Source of the DNA: Neptunicella plasticusilytica
GTDB lineage: Bacteria; Pseudomonadota; Gammaproteobacteria; Enterobacterales; Alteromonadaceae
Direction: 5' to 3'
Assembly: GCF_047922965.1 (NCBI RefSeq)
Contig: NZ_CP150481.1
Span: 434,001-498,000, forward strand
DNA length: 64,000 nucleotides
The first letter of the stretch is position 1, and the number at the start of each line of letters is the position of its first letter. A program made the translations under genes and the position numbers. Below the pieces are notes generated by a model that worked only from the letters and a program-made list of their open reading frames with translations, had not been told where the DNA came from and did no database searches. Positions 26,576 to 36,206 of this stretch are shown here, piece by piece.

Positions 26576-29410
26576 TTAGCGAGACTGGTTAAGTAATGGT
26601 TTTAGAAAACGGGCAGTATGCGATTGCGCCATTTCGGCCAATTGTTCCGGTGTACCTTCGGCAATAATCTGTCCTCCACCGGAACCACCTTCCGGTCCCA
26701 GATCGACAATCCAGTCAGCGGTTTTAATCACATCCAGATTATGTTCGATCACCACCATAGTATTACCGTGATCACGCAAGCGATGCAGTACTTCAAGCAA
26801 CTGCTTGATATCCTGAAAATGCAGGCCGGTTGTTGGCTCATCCAGAATATACAAGGTCTGGCCGGTATCCCGCTTGGATAACTCCTTGGCCAGCTTCACA
26901 CGTTGGGCTTCACCGCCAGACAGAGTGGTTGCAGCCTGGCCAAGGCGAATATATGACAGACCTACATCCATCAAGGTTTGCAACTTACGTGAAATTGCGG
27001 GTATGACATCGAAGAACTGGCGGGCGTCTTCTACCGTCATTTCCAGTACTTGATGAATATTCTTGCCCTTATACTGTATTTCCAGTGTTTCGCGATTGTA
27101 ACGCTTGCTTTTACATACATCACAAGGGACGTATACATCGGGCAGGAAATGCATCTCTACTTTAATTACACCGTCACCCTGACAGGCCTCACAGCGTCCG
27201 CCTTTAACATTAAAACTGAAACGTCCCGGTTTGTAACCGCGTGAACGGGCTTCCTGAGTGCCGGAAAATAGCTCCCGAATTGGGGTGAAAATACCCGCGT
27301 AGGTGGCGGGATTGGAGCGTGGGGTGCGGCCAATCGGACTTTGATCGATATCGACGACTTTATCCAATTTTTCCAGCCCGCTAATAGACTGGTGCGGTGC
27401 TGGTTCACCGGTGGTAGCACCATTGAGATCGCGATGAGCAATTTTATAGAAAGTATCGTTAATCAGGGTTGATTTACCTGATCCTGACACACCGGTAACA
27501 CAGGTCATTAAACCAATCGGCACGCGTAAATCAGCGTTTTGCAGATTGTTACCTGTTGCGCCTTTAAGTTCGATCCAGCCTTGCTCGCTAATTGGTGTGC
27601 GTACGGCAGGTACTTGCACTTTTTCTACGCCACTTAGAAACTTGCCGGTTAATGAGGCAGGATTGTTTTTTATATCATCCAGATTACCTTGCGCGACAAT
27701 CTCGCCGCCATGCACACCGGCGCCTGGGCCAATATCGACAATATGATCGGCGGCGCGGATCGCATCTTCATCATGCTCCACTACGATAACGGTATTGCCC
27801 AAATCACGCAGATGATTCAGCGTTGTCAATAAGCGTTCGTTATCACGCTGGTGCAATCCAATTGAAGGTTCATCCAATACATACAAGACGCCTACCAGAC
27901 CTGCACCAATCTGACTGGCAAGACGAATACGTTGTGCTTCACCGCCGGATAAGGTATCGGCGCTGCGGGACATGGACAGATAATTTAACCCCACATTGAC
28001 CAAAAAGCTTAATCGGTCGTTAATTTCTTTAAGAATTTTCTCGGCAATTTGTGCCCGCTTGCCGGTTAGTTCGATTTGGTTGAAAAATGTCAGTGCGTCG
28101 GCAATCGACATATCAGCGACAGCCGGTAGTGTGGTTTCAGTAACAAACACATTACGCGCTTCTTCACGCAGTCTTGTTCCGCCACAGCTATGGCATGGCT
28201 GTTGGCTAAGATACTTGGCTAGTTCGTCTCGCACCGCGTTGGACTCGGTTTCCTTATAACGCCGCTGCATATTGGGGATGATCCCCTCAAAGGGATGCTT
28301 GCGTTCTATGACATCGCCACGATCATTGATGTATTTGAATTTAATCGATGTCCCCTTGCTGCCAAATAACACCAAATCCTGAGCTTTTTTATCCATCTGC
28401 GCAAAAGGTTGTGACAGGTCGAATTGATAATGTTCGGCTACGGCTTGCAACATCTGAAAATAGTAAAAGCTGCGTTTGTCCCAGCCACGGATTGCACCGC
28501 CAGACAAACTGAGTTCGTCGTTAGTAATAATGCGTTGTGGATCGAAAAACTGGCTGGTTCCCAAACCGTCACAACTTTGGCAGGCGCCGGCGGGGTTGTT
28601 GAACGAGAACAGTCGAGGTTCCAGTTCCGTCATGCTATAGCCGCAATGGGGGCAAGCAAAATTGGACGAGAAAACCATTTCATCTTTTTGCGGTTCATCC
28701 ATCCAGGCCACTCTGGCGGTACCCGCGGACAAATTCAGGGCGGTTTCGAAAGACTCCGCCAGCCGCAGTTGGATATCCTCACGTACTTTAAAACGATCAA
28801 CCACAACATCAATGCTGTGCTTTTTATGCAAGTCCAGTGGGGGAGGATCAGACAGATCACAAATCTCGCCGTCAATCCTGGCGCGGATAAAGCCTTGCGC
28901 CGCCAAATTTTCCAGCGTTTTAATATGTTCGCCCTTACGATCCTGCACAATAGGTGCTAGTAGCATAAGCTTGCTGTCAGCCGGCAGGGCTAACACCCGG
29001 TCGACCATTTGACTAACAGTTTGCGCATCCAGTGGTACTTTGTGTTCCGGACAACGTGGCTCACCAACACGGGCAAACAGCAAACGTAAATAATCGTAGA
29101 TTTCGGTAATGGTGCCCACAGTGGAGCGGGGATTATGCGATGTGGATTTTTGTTCAATCGAAATGGCCGGCGAAAGCCCTTCAATATGATCTACATCGGG
29201 TTTTTCCATCATCGACAAGAATTGTCTGGCGTAGGTGGATAAGGATTCAACGTAACGGCGTTGACCTTCTGCATATAAGGTATCAAAGGCCAGAGATGAT
29301 TTGCCTGAGCCAGATAACCCGGTGATGACAATCAATTTATCACGAGGTAGATCGAGGCTGATGTTCTTTAGATTGTGGGTGCGGGCACCGCGAACTTCTA
29401 TTTTATCCAT
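26576..29410 (-). CDS. uvrA: Excinuclease ABC subunit A
   Basis: A 944-residue damage-recognition ATPase of nucleotide excision repair. It has two ABC modules: Walker A GLSGSGKS at 31-38 and GVSGSGKS at 640-647, each with its LSGGEAQR signature. Zinc-finger cysteine pairs are seen in CPHCGYS and CQSC, and in CEACQGDG and CDVC. Length is typical. It diverges from an MFS gene that precedes ssb, an arrangement common in gammaproteobacteria. I could not find a convincing LexA box in the 200 bases upstream. Confidence 0.97.
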   Translation of the reverse strand: MDKIEVRGARTHNLKNISLDLPRDKLIVITGLSGSGKSSLAFDTLYAEGQRRYVESLSTYARQFLSMMEKPDVDHIEGLSPAISIEQKSTSHNPRSTVGTITEIYDYLRLLFARVGEPRCPEHKVPLDAQTVSQMVDRVLALPADSKLMLLAPIVQDRKGEHIKTLENLAAQGFIRARIDGEICDLSDPPPLDLHKKHSIDVVVDRFKVREDIQLRLAESFETALNLSAGTARVAWMDEPQKDEMVFSSNFACPHCGYSMTELEPRLFSFNNPAGACQSCDGLGTSQFFDPQRIITNDELSLSGGAIRGWDKRSFYYFQMLQAVAEHYQFDLSQPFAQMDKKAQDLVLFGSKGTSIKFKYINDRGDVIERKHPFEGIIPNMQRRYKETESNAVRDELAKYLSQQPCHSCGGTRLREEARNVFVTETTLPAVADMSIADALTFFNQIELTGKRAQIAEKILKEINDRLSFLVNVGLNYLSMSRSADTLSGGEAQRIRLASQIGAGLVGVLYVLDEPSIGLHQRDNERLLTTLNHLRDLGNTVIVVEHDEDAIRAADHIVDIGPGAGVHGGEIVAQGNLDDIKNNPASLTGKFLSGVEKVQVPAVRTPISEQGWIELKGATGNNLQNADLRVPIGLMTCVTGVSGSGKSTLINDTFYKIAHRDLNGATTGEPAPHQSISGLEKLDKVVDIDQSPIGRTPRSNPATYAGIFTPIRELFSGTQEARSRGYKPGRFSFNVKGGRCEACQGDGVIKVEMHFLPDVYVPCDVCKSKRYNRETLEIQYKGKNIHQVLEMTVEDARQFFDVIPAISRKLQTLMDVGLSYIRLGQAATTLSGGEAQRVKLAKELSKRDTGQTLYILDEPTTGLHFQDIKQLLEVLHRLRDHGNTMVVIEHNLDVIKTADWIVDLGPEGGSGGGQIIAEGTPEQLAEMAQSHTARFLKPLLNQSR

Positions 29411-29610
29411 AACGCCTTGAATAGCCGAAAAGTGAAAAGATCCAGTATCGCATACTCAACCAGATCAATTCTATTAAACAAATCCATCTGTGCATAAATG
29501 AACAAGAATAATAACTGGCAAATTTACTGCTTATTGACGGATACAAACACAGCAAACCATTTTACGATAATTTAACGGTTGCTAGCGGGTAAGATGGTTT
29601 TGGCGTTTGT

Positions 29611-31005
29611 ATGAATATGCTAAAATTCGCGACCTTTCCAATTGCATTTGATAAACCGTTGAATAAATTAGAAATAAAAGCCGCCATATCACTCGCCTCC
29701 ATTTACGTTTTACGGATGTTGGGGTTGTTTATGGTGATGCCGGTGATCGCCGTATTGGGTCAGAATTTTGCGGATTATTCTCCCATGTTGGTGGGATTGG
29801 CTATTGGTGGTTACGGATTGACTCAGGCTGTGTTGCAGATTCCGATGGGAATGCTGTCAGATCGAATCGGACGCAAACCAGTTATTATTGGCGGTCTTAT
29901 TATGTTTGTGCTGGGTAGCTGGATTGCTGGCAGTGCCGAATCTCTGACCTGGGTAGTGATTGGCAGGGTTATTCAGGGAGCCGGGGCTATTGCAGGTGCG
30001 GTGATGGCATTGGCCGGTGATGTTAGCCGAGATAGCCAGCGTAGCAAAATGATGGCTGTAATTGGTATTTCTATTGGTTTCTCATTTTATCTGGCGGTCA
30101 TTCTTGGCCCCATTATTACCAGCGAATTTGGCTTAAGTGGTATTTTTCACCTGACGGCAATATTAGGCATATTGGCTATTCCTCTGGTGTATTTTGTGGT
30201 GCCGGATGCCATCAATATGGCGCCGAGCCGTGATACCTTACCCATTCTGTCTGATCTTAAATCACTTGTTTCAGACAAGCAGCTTATCCGCCTCAATATC
30301 AGCGTGTTGTTATTGCATATGATGATTACACTGTTGTTTACTCAACTGCCTGGATTAATTAGTAAAGCCGGTTGGCCTTTGTCCAAACATTGGGAATTGT
30401 ATTTACCGATCCTTATTTTGTCGGTGGCCGGTTTAGGTATTCTGATGAGTTTGAGTAAAAGATTGCAGCCGGGACAGCCGCTGCAACTGGCAATTGTTTT
30501 GCTGGCGCTATCCTTCGCCGGCTTTGTCTGGTTAGACTTACCTCTTTCAGTACTGATGGGATTGGGGCTATTGTTTTTTATTGGCTTTAATTTTTTAGAA
30601 GCTAATTTTCCGTCACTGGTTTCCAGTATTGCACCTGCCGGTAAAAAAGGCTCGGCAATGGGGATTTATGCCAGCTTCCAGTTTTTTGGTGCATTTTTAG
30701 GTGGCACCTTGGCCGGCATTATCAATCAGGAGCTAAGTGGTCAGGTGGTATTTGCTCTGGCGTTACTAGTTTGTATATTGTGGTTACCTTTATTGACAGG
30801 ATTGAATGGATCAGGACACCTAAAACGTTATACACTTACGTTGAATCTGGAGCAGGAAACGGCTCAGCAAATCGCCCGAAAATTAACCGCCTTAAGCGGC
30901 GTACAAGACGTCACAATAATCCTTGAAGAGCAGACCGCTTATCTTAAAGTCGAGGATCAAAAATTTAACTTGCAGCAAGCCAGACAGATAGCTGGTGAAC
31001 CATAA
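29611..31005 (+). CDS. MFS transporter, YajR-like with C-terminal YAM domain
   Basis: A 464-residue transporter with twelve predicted helices and the MFS loop motif GMLSDRIGRKPVI. After the last helix (about residue 385) it has a roughly 70-residue soluble ferredoxin-like domain (LSGVQDVTIILEEQTAYLKVEDQKFNLQQARQIAG), as in E. coli YajR. The substrate is unknown. The ATG at 29611 is used, but a second ATG lies two codons later. It ends 15 bases before ssb. Confidence 0.88.
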   Translation: MNMLKFATFPIAFDKPLNKLEIKAAISLASIYVLRMLGLFMVMPVIAVLGQNFADYSPMLVGLAIGGYGLTQAVLQIPMGMLSDRIGRKPVIIGGLIMFVLGSWIAGSAESLTWVVIGRVIQGAGAIAGAVMALAGDVSRDSQRSKMMAVIGISIGFSFYLAVILGPIITSEFGLSGIFHLTAILGILAIPLVYFVVPDAINMAPSRDTLPILSDLKSLVSDKQLIRLNISVLLLHMMITLLFTQLPGLISKAGWPLSKHWELYLPILILSVAGLGILMSLSKRLQPGQPLQLAIVLLALSFAGFVWLDLPLSVLMGLGLLFFIGFNFLEANFPSLVSSIAPAGKKGSAMGIYASFQFFGAFLGGTLAGIINQELSGQVVFALALLVCILWLPLLTGLNGSGHLKRYTLTLNLEQETAQQIARKLTALSGVQDVTIILEEQTAYLKVEDQKFNLQQARQIAGEP

Positions 31006-31020
31006 TAATCAGGAGCAGAC

Positions 31021-31578
31021 ATGGCAAGTCGTGGAATTAATAAAGTCATTTTGGTAGGTAATCTCGGCCAGGATCCCGAGGTTCGATATACCCCAAATGG
31101 CAAAGCGGTGGCTAACCTAACGCTGGCGACATCGGAAAGCTGGAAAGACCAAAGCGGCCAAATTCAGGAAAAGACCGAGTGGCACCGCGTATCTATGTTT
31201 GGCAAGTTGGCCGAAATTGCCGGTGAATACCTGAAAAAAGGTAGCCAAGTTTATATTGAAGGTAAATTACAAACTCGCAAATGGCAAGATCAGCAAGGTC
31301 AGGATCGTTACACTACCGAAATCGTGCTGGATCCTTTTAACGGCGTGATGCAAATGTTGGGTGGCGGTAGTGGCCGTAGTCAGTCTGAAGGCGGTGGTTA
31401 TCAACAGAATCAGCAGCGTCAGCAGCCACAACAGAACCCGCAAGCACAATATCAGCAGTACCCGAATCAGGGAGGGGGGCAAGCGCAGCAAAGTCGTCCA
31501 CAAAATCCTCCGGCGCAGCAGAATACGCCGCCAATGGCTGAGCCTGATTTTGATTTTGACGATGATATTCCGTTCTAG
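31021..31578 (+). CDS. ssb: Single-stranded DNA-binding protein
   Basis: A 185-residue protein that coats single-stranded DNA during replication, repair and recombination. The OB fold covers about 1-110 (MASRGINKVILVGNLGQDPEVRYTPNG), followed by a Gln/Gly/Pro-rich linker, and the acidic tail ends DFDDDIPF, which docks SSB-interacting proteins. An AGGAG ribosome site precedes the ATG. A terminator follows. Confidence 0.96.
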   Translation: MASRGINKVILVGNLGQDPEVRYTPNGKAVANLTLATSESWKDQSGQIQEKTEWHRVSMFGKLAEIAGEYLKKGSQVYIEGKLQTRKWQDQQGQDRYTTEIVLDPFNGVMQMLGGGSGRSQSEGGGYQQNQQRQQPQQNPQAQYQQYPNQGGGQAQQSRPQNPPAQQNTPPMAEPDFDFDDDIPF

Positions 31579-31613
31579 GCTGGTACGCTTTGCAAATACT
31601 CGATATAAAATAT

Positions 31614-31640
31614 AAAGCCCTGTTTTGCAGGGTTTTTTAT
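31614..31640 (+). terminator. Intrinsic terminator after ssb
   Basis: AAAGCCCTG and CAGGGTTTT pair over nine positions (one G-T) around a five-base loop, followed by T residues, 35 bases past the ssb stop. Confidence 0.85.
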
Positions 31641-31696
31641 TGGTAAACAGAGGTTAGTCGAAGCAATATCGATTAACAAAGAATAGGGAAAACAGT

Positions 31697-32326
31697 ATGG
31701 CCGTCAAAGAAATTAATCACCCGCTGGTTCAGCACAAATTAGGATTAATGCGTGAGGCTGGTATCAGTAGTAAAAACTTTCGGGCGTTGGCCAGCGAAGT
31801 GGGTAACCTGCTAACCTATGAGGCCACCCGCGAGCTGGAAACAGAGACCGTTAGTATCAACGGCTGGCAAGGCAAACCAATTTCGGTAAAAAAGATCAAA
31901 GGTAAAAAAATCACCATTGTGCCTATTTTGCGCGCAGGTCTAGGCATGCTGGATGGAGTTATGCAATTAATTCCCAGTGCCAGGGTCAGTGTGGTTGGCC
32001 TTTACCGGAATGAAGAAACACTGCAACCCGTGGCATACTTTGACAAGGTGGTTAAAGATGTTGAAGAGCGTACGGCGTTAATTGTCGATCCGATGTTGGC
32101 CACAGGTGGTACTCTGATTGCTACTATCGACCTGCTTAAACAAAAGGGTTGCAAGCATATTATGGGATTGTTTTTAGTCTCGGCGCCAGAAGGTATTGCC
32201 GCGGTGACTAGACTGCATCCCGATGTCGATATCTATACCGCGGCTATTGATGAGAGATTGAATGACCAGGGTTATATACTGCCTGGCCTGGGCGATGCTG
32301 GTGATAAAATATTTGGTACCCGTTAA
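31697..32326 (+). CDS. upp: Uracil phosphoribosyltransferase
   Basis: A 209-residue salvage enzyme that makes UMP from uracil and PRPP. The PRPP loop VDPMLATGGTLIATID is near residue 130, and the C-terminal uracil-binding segment ends YILPGLGDAGDKIFGTR. Length matches E. coli Upp (208). There is no uraA permease gene next to it. It is convergent with pyrC across 144 bases that show no clear terminator. Confidence 0.96.
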   Translation: MAVKEINHPLVQHKLGLMREAGISSKNFRALASEVGNLLTYEATRELETETVSINGWQGKPISVKKIKGKKITIVPILRAGLGMLDGVMQLIPSARVSVVGLYRNEETLQPVAYFDKVVKDVEERTALIVDPMLATGGTLIATIDLLKQKGCKHIMGLFLVSAPEGIAAVTRLHPDVDIYTAAIDERLNDQGYILPGLGDAGDKIFGTR

Positions 32327-32470
32327 CAGAAAACGACGCCGCGATTTGTGGGCGTGGAGCTAACAATAAAAACATGTCCGCGCAGAGGGCTGAAGTCGCC
32401 AGGAAAAGGAAAAACACAATATAATTCATTTTTCCTTTGTGATTTCTGCGCCTTGACGTAATTAATATTG

Positions 32471-33505
32471 TTAGCCTTTAACTTTCCAGTGTACTGTTTT
32501 GCCCGCGTAGAATGGCACGATATCATCGCCGCCGGGTAGTTTAATTTGCGCCGGTACCTGCCAGTCTTCCTTTACCAGCGTAATAGTCCCGTTATTTCGC
32601 GGTAGTCCATAAAAATCAGCTCCATGATGGCTGGCAAAGGCTTCTAATTTATCGAGCACATTTAATTCATCAAACACTTGCGTATACAATTCAATAGCAC
32701 TCCAGGCGCTATAGCATCCTGCACAGCCACAAGCTGACTCTTTACGGTGTTTCTCATGTGGTGCTGAGTCGGTACCTAAAAAGAATTTCGCAGAGCCGCT
32801 TTGGACCACATCCAGCAAACGCTGCTGATGAGTTTGACGTTTTAATACTGGTAGGCAGTAATTATGCGGTCTTATTCCTCCAACCAGCAAATCGTTACGA
32901 TTCAGCATTAAATGCTGTGGAGTAATAGTCGCGGCAACTTTGTCTGAACTTTCAAGCACGAAATCAGCTGCGTCGGCTGTTGTGATGTGCTCAAACACAA
33001 CTTTCAAATTGGGATGCCGAGTGACGATGTTGCTCAGGTTTTGTTCGATGAAAACTTTTTCACGATCAAAAATATCGATGTGCTGTTCGGTGACTTCTCC
33101 ATGCACCAGTAACAACAACCCCAACTCTTCCATCTTCTCGAATACAGGCGTCATGGCCGCTAAATTGGTAACGGCGGCATCCGAATTGGTGGTCGCGCCA
33201 GCTGGATATAGTTTGGCTGCGACTACTCCGGCGGACTTTGCTGCTTCAATATCAGCTTCGCTGGTACTGTTAGTTAGATAAATTGTCATCAGTGGCTCAA
33301 ATGATGAGCCTTGGGGACGGGCCGCCAAAATACGTTGCTGATACTTCACTGCCATCTCGGCGGTCGTAATGGGAGGAACCAGATTGGGCATCACAATAGC
33401 GCGTTGAAAACAGCGGGCGGTTGCCGGAACTGTTTCAAGTAACATATCGTTGTCACGAAAATGAAGATGCCAGTCGTCTGGTGTTTGAATCGTAATTTCG
33501 CTCAT
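32471..33505 (-). CDS. pyrC: Dihydroorotase, PyrC type
   Basis: A 344-residue zinc enzyme of pyrimidine synthesis that closes carbamoyl-aspartate to dihydroorotate. The N-terminal DDWHLHFRD gives the HxH zinc ligands, VHGEV and FEHITT supply further histidines, and FFLGTDSAPH carries the catalytic Asp. Length is that of the short E. coli-type class. It stands alone on the minus strand. Confidence 0.96.
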   Translation of the reverse strand: MSEITIQTPDDWHLHFRDNDMLLETVPATARCFQRAIVMPNLVPPITTAEMAVKYQQRILAARPQGSSFEPLMTIYLTNSTSEADIEAAKSAGVVAAKLYPAGATTNSDAAVTNLAAMTPVFEKMEELGLLLLVHGEVTEQHIDIFDREKVFIEQNLSNIVTRHPNLKVVFEHITTADAADFVLESSDKVAATITPQHLMLNRNDLLVGGIRPHNYCLPVLKRQTHQQRLLDVVQSGSAKFFLGTDSAPHEKHRKESACGCAGCYSAWSAIELYTQVFDELNVLDKLEAFASHHGADFYGLPRNNGTITLVKEDWQVPAQIKLPGGDDIVPFYAGKTVHWKVKG

Positions 33506-33565
33506 GCTGCCCCCATTAATTTCAGGACAGGGATTGTAGTGTCACCTGAGATGACAAGCAACCGC

Positions 33566-34354
33566 TTATGCGTTGACGGCCCTGGCTGTCATAATATTTG
33601 GCATCTGTTGTTCTATCCGTTCCAGCATCTGTTCAAATTGTACGGGCAGATTATCCATAAAATGCTGGGCATCAATATAACAAGGCTGGCGTAATCCTTT
33701 GTGAGCGACATAGCTGCCGATAGGCTCAATTCTTAATCCTACCATTCGCATACTACGCACCAATTTCGGTTCCGATAGTAAGTATACATGGGGCCGTCCA
33801 CTATCTGCAGCATGCTTTAGTGAACTGAGATAGAGATGAAGATTGATATAGGGATAGGTTGATTGCTCCAAACTGATGCCGGTTAAATTCCTGTCTTTTA
33901 TCGGGTGAAAAGCTTTATCAACGGTTAATCTTGATATTTCACATATATGTTGTCTGGGGAAATTGCCGGGATGTAATGCTCCTTCATATAATTTCTGGCA
34001 ACTTAACAACTCTACAGGTAAACAATCGCTGTTTTCATGACAGTTTATGATACGGGTACAGCCAACTGTTTCATTGCTGGTATCATGAACTATGGATATA
34101 TAATCTGATCTCAAATCAAATTCGTCTTGCTCTTGTTCAGTTGCATTAACTGGCTCGTAGCCGAGTGTTTCACAATATACTTTGTGACGTAGGCGATATA
34201 CATCAGTGCTTTTTTGCGGGTCTTGTTGATAATTGAACCCTGATTCTAGCGAGAAGTAATCGAAAAAACGCCGAATATGTGGATTCAGCGCGATAGGTTG
34301 TGTGGCGTGTTTATTAGTTTCTTTTAATATTATCGAATTATTGGCTAACTGCAT
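33566..34354 (-). CDS. PEP-CTERM/exosortase system-associated acyltransferase-like protein
   Basis: A 262-residue protein of the GNAT-like fold related to N-acyl amino acid synthases and AHL synthases. The segment VYRLRHKVYCETLGYEP near residue 52 is the typical start of this family, and GCTRIINCHENSD, EISRLTVDKAF and FKHAADSGRPHVYLLSEPKLVRSMRMVGL are in register with it. Family members are usually found with exosortase and PEP-CTERM genes, but neither is in this window. It probably makes a long-chain N-acyl product; that is inference. There is no signal peptide. Confidence 0.75.
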   Translation of the reverse strand: MQLANNSIILKETNKHATQPIALNPHIRRFFDYFSLESGFNYQQDPQKSTDVYRLRHKVYCETLGYEPVNATEQEQDEFDLRSDYISIVHDTSNETVGCTRIINCHENSDCLPVELLSCQKLYEGALHPGNFPRQHICEISRLTVDKAFHPIKDRNLTGISLEQSTYPYINLHLYLSSLKHAADSGRPHVYLLSEPKLVRSMRMVGLRIEPIGSYVAHKGLRQPCYIDAQHFMDNLPVQFEQMLERIEQQMPNIMTARAVNA

Positions 34355-34697
34355 CAGCTGTTTCGTTACCGTTTTATTTATACGTTATAATTTCAACACC
34401 AAAATACAGGTGCCAGCGAGCCTTTCCATAGCGTATTTAATCTATCTGGGTACTGACATTTATGCTTTCAATACATCGATGAACCGCTATGGGTAATCAA
34501 ACATCGTGCCACTGTATTTTTCTGCATATAAAACAAAGAATTAAAGCATTGCCGCTGGTTATCTCCAACCAAACGTTAATTTAAACTGTCTGCAAAAGCC
34601 GACACCTCATCGCTGAGAATAAAAAAACTATATTTTTCAGTTATATAAGCCGTATCAAATTAGATACATTTATTTAACATATGTTTCTATATGGCTG
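34355..34697. other. AT-rich intergenic region
   Basis: These 343 bases lie between the start of the acyltransferase gene and the end of the diguanylate cyclase gene, both on the minus strand. They should hold the acyltransferase promoter. I see no credible small gene and no convincing terminator, only a weak CTCA/TGAG hairpin beside a T-run at about 34607-34628. Confidence 0.5.
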
Positions 34698-36182
34698 TCA
34701 TTGCTGAATTTCAACTGTATTCTTGCCTTTTTCTTTTGCTTGATATAATGCCCTATCGGCATTTACAAAAACAGTATCAAGTGAATCGCCGTCTTTAAAG
34801 AAAGAGACACCAATGCTACAGGTCATTTTGCCAACCGGTTCGATATGATGACTTGCTACGGCTTTGCAAATTCGTTTAGCTAATGCTGTGGCATCGTTTA
34901 AAACGGTATCCGGTAACAGGATGATAAACTCCTCGCCTCCCCAACGTCCTACTACGTCAATACTGCGAACCTGTTTTTTCAAAATTTGAGCGGTTTCAAT
35001 TAATACCCGATCACCCACACTGTGGCCATAAGTATCATTAACGGATTTAAAATTATCCATATCAATTAATATTAAACATAGACTGGTGTTATGCCGGATT
35101 GAACGATTAAGCTCCCTTAAAACTGAGTCTTCAAAAAAATTCCGGTTAACCAGCGCAGTTAACGAATCATGAGTGGACAAATACTCCAGTTTCTTGTTAC
35201 GTTTTCTGAGTTGATCTTGTAACTTGGTTAGCTCCTGATTCTTCAAATCCAGTTCGAAGTTTTTAGAGTCCAAAGTTACACTATGCATAGCCAAGGTATA
35301 GTACCTGTAAGCCAGTAGTAGCAAAGTGGTCAGACCTAATACAATCCAAATCCATACATCGGCTAACCCTACGCCTTCGTTGTAAGAAACAATTCCCCAA
35401 CGCCTCAATATTTCGTCGCGTTGAGTATTGTCAATTGACGCGATGGTTTTTTCCATAATGTCGTGTAACAGGGGTTCTTCGGGACTAATGCCCACCCTGA
35501 GCTTATCGTAAAGATTAGGGGCGCCGGTGATAATTAAATTGGATAATTGAAGACTTTCTATTTGCTGGATCACAAAAAGTAACGACCCGGCCATGGCATG
35601 AACATGACCTCTTGAAACCAACTTGATTGCTTCCCTTTCCGAGTCGACTAACACCAGAGTAATATCCGGATAATCCCGCGAAATAATTTCCTGATATCGA
35701 TAACCACTGGTGATGGCTAAGGTTTTACCATTTAAATCGCTCAGGGTTTTAATATCTCCGTTGCCCTTTAAAGAAACCAGTGCGGCAGGCGCATTGACAT
35801 AAACGGATGTAAAATCAATATACTTTTCTCGCTCAACACTGGCGTTAAGCATGGGGATCATGTCGCATTTCTTTTGCGCCAGCGCACTCAATGTTTCGAG
35901 CCATGATGAGGTGGGAACTAAGGTAAATTCTATACCTAGCCGCTGGCGGAAAATGGCGATGTAGTCTGCCGATAATCCTATGTGCTGACCGTCTACGATG
36001 CCCTCTATGGGTAACCAGTCAGGGTCGATACAATAATTGATATTCTGGTGTTGACCAAGGTAGTTCTGTTCCTCTTGGTTAAGAGTAATTTCCTGCGCCA
36101 GCAGTATGGAAGATGGCAAACAACAGCCCATCAACAAACTGATAGATAAGGTTGTAACTTTATTCATGGTCAAAATGTTCAA
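34698..36182 (-). CDS. Diguanylate cyclase with periplasmic substrate-binding-like sensor
   Basis: A 494-residue inner-membrane protein. After a signal-anchor (SISLLMGCCLPSSILLA) come about 230 residues of family 3 solute-binding fold (YCIDPDWLPIEGIVDGQHIGLSADYI), a transmembrane helix near 273-293, a short coiled coil, and a C-terminal GGDEF domain. The active site is GGEEF at 415-419 and the inhibitory I-site RSID at 406-409 is intact, so it should make cyclic di-GMP with product inhibition. It probably senses a small periplasmic ligand. No EAL domain is present. Confidence 0.92.
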   Translation of the reverse strand: MNILTMNKVTTLSISLLMGCCLPSSILLAQEITLNQEEQNYLGQHQNINYCIDPDWLPIEGIVDGQHIGLSADYIAIFRQRLGIEFTLVPTSSWLETLSALAQKKCDMIPMLNASVEREKYIDFTSVYVNAPAALVSLKGNGDIKTLSDLNGKTLAITSGYRYQEIISRDYPDITLVLVDSEREAIKLVSRGHVHAMAGSLLFVIQQIESLQLSNLIITGAPNLYDKLRVGISPEEPLLHDIMEKTIASIDNTQRDEILRRWGIVSYNEGVGLADVWIWIVLGLTTLLLLAYRYYTLAMHSVTLDSKNFELDLKNQELTKLQDQLRKRNKKLEYLSTHDSLTALVNRNFFEDSVLRELNRSIRHNTSLCLILIDMDNFKSVNDTYGHSVGDRVLIETAQILKKQVRSIDVVGRWGGEEFIILLPDTVLNDATALAKRICKAVASHHIEPVGKMTCSIGVSFFKDGDSLDTVFVNADRALYQAKEKGKNTVEIQQ

Positions 36183-36206
36183 CGCATATCCAGATGGCTT
36201 GGTTAT

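Noticed and set aside
29411..29610. Possible LexA (SOS) box upstream of uvrA, for example CTGTGCATAAATGAAC
   Set aside because: The second half-site does not give CTGT-N8-ACAG; no element in this gap fits the consensus.
34302..34496. Plus-strand 64-codon frame upstream of the acyltransferase gene
   Set aside because: It overlaps the acyltransferase N-terminus, has no ribosome site and no recognisable domain.
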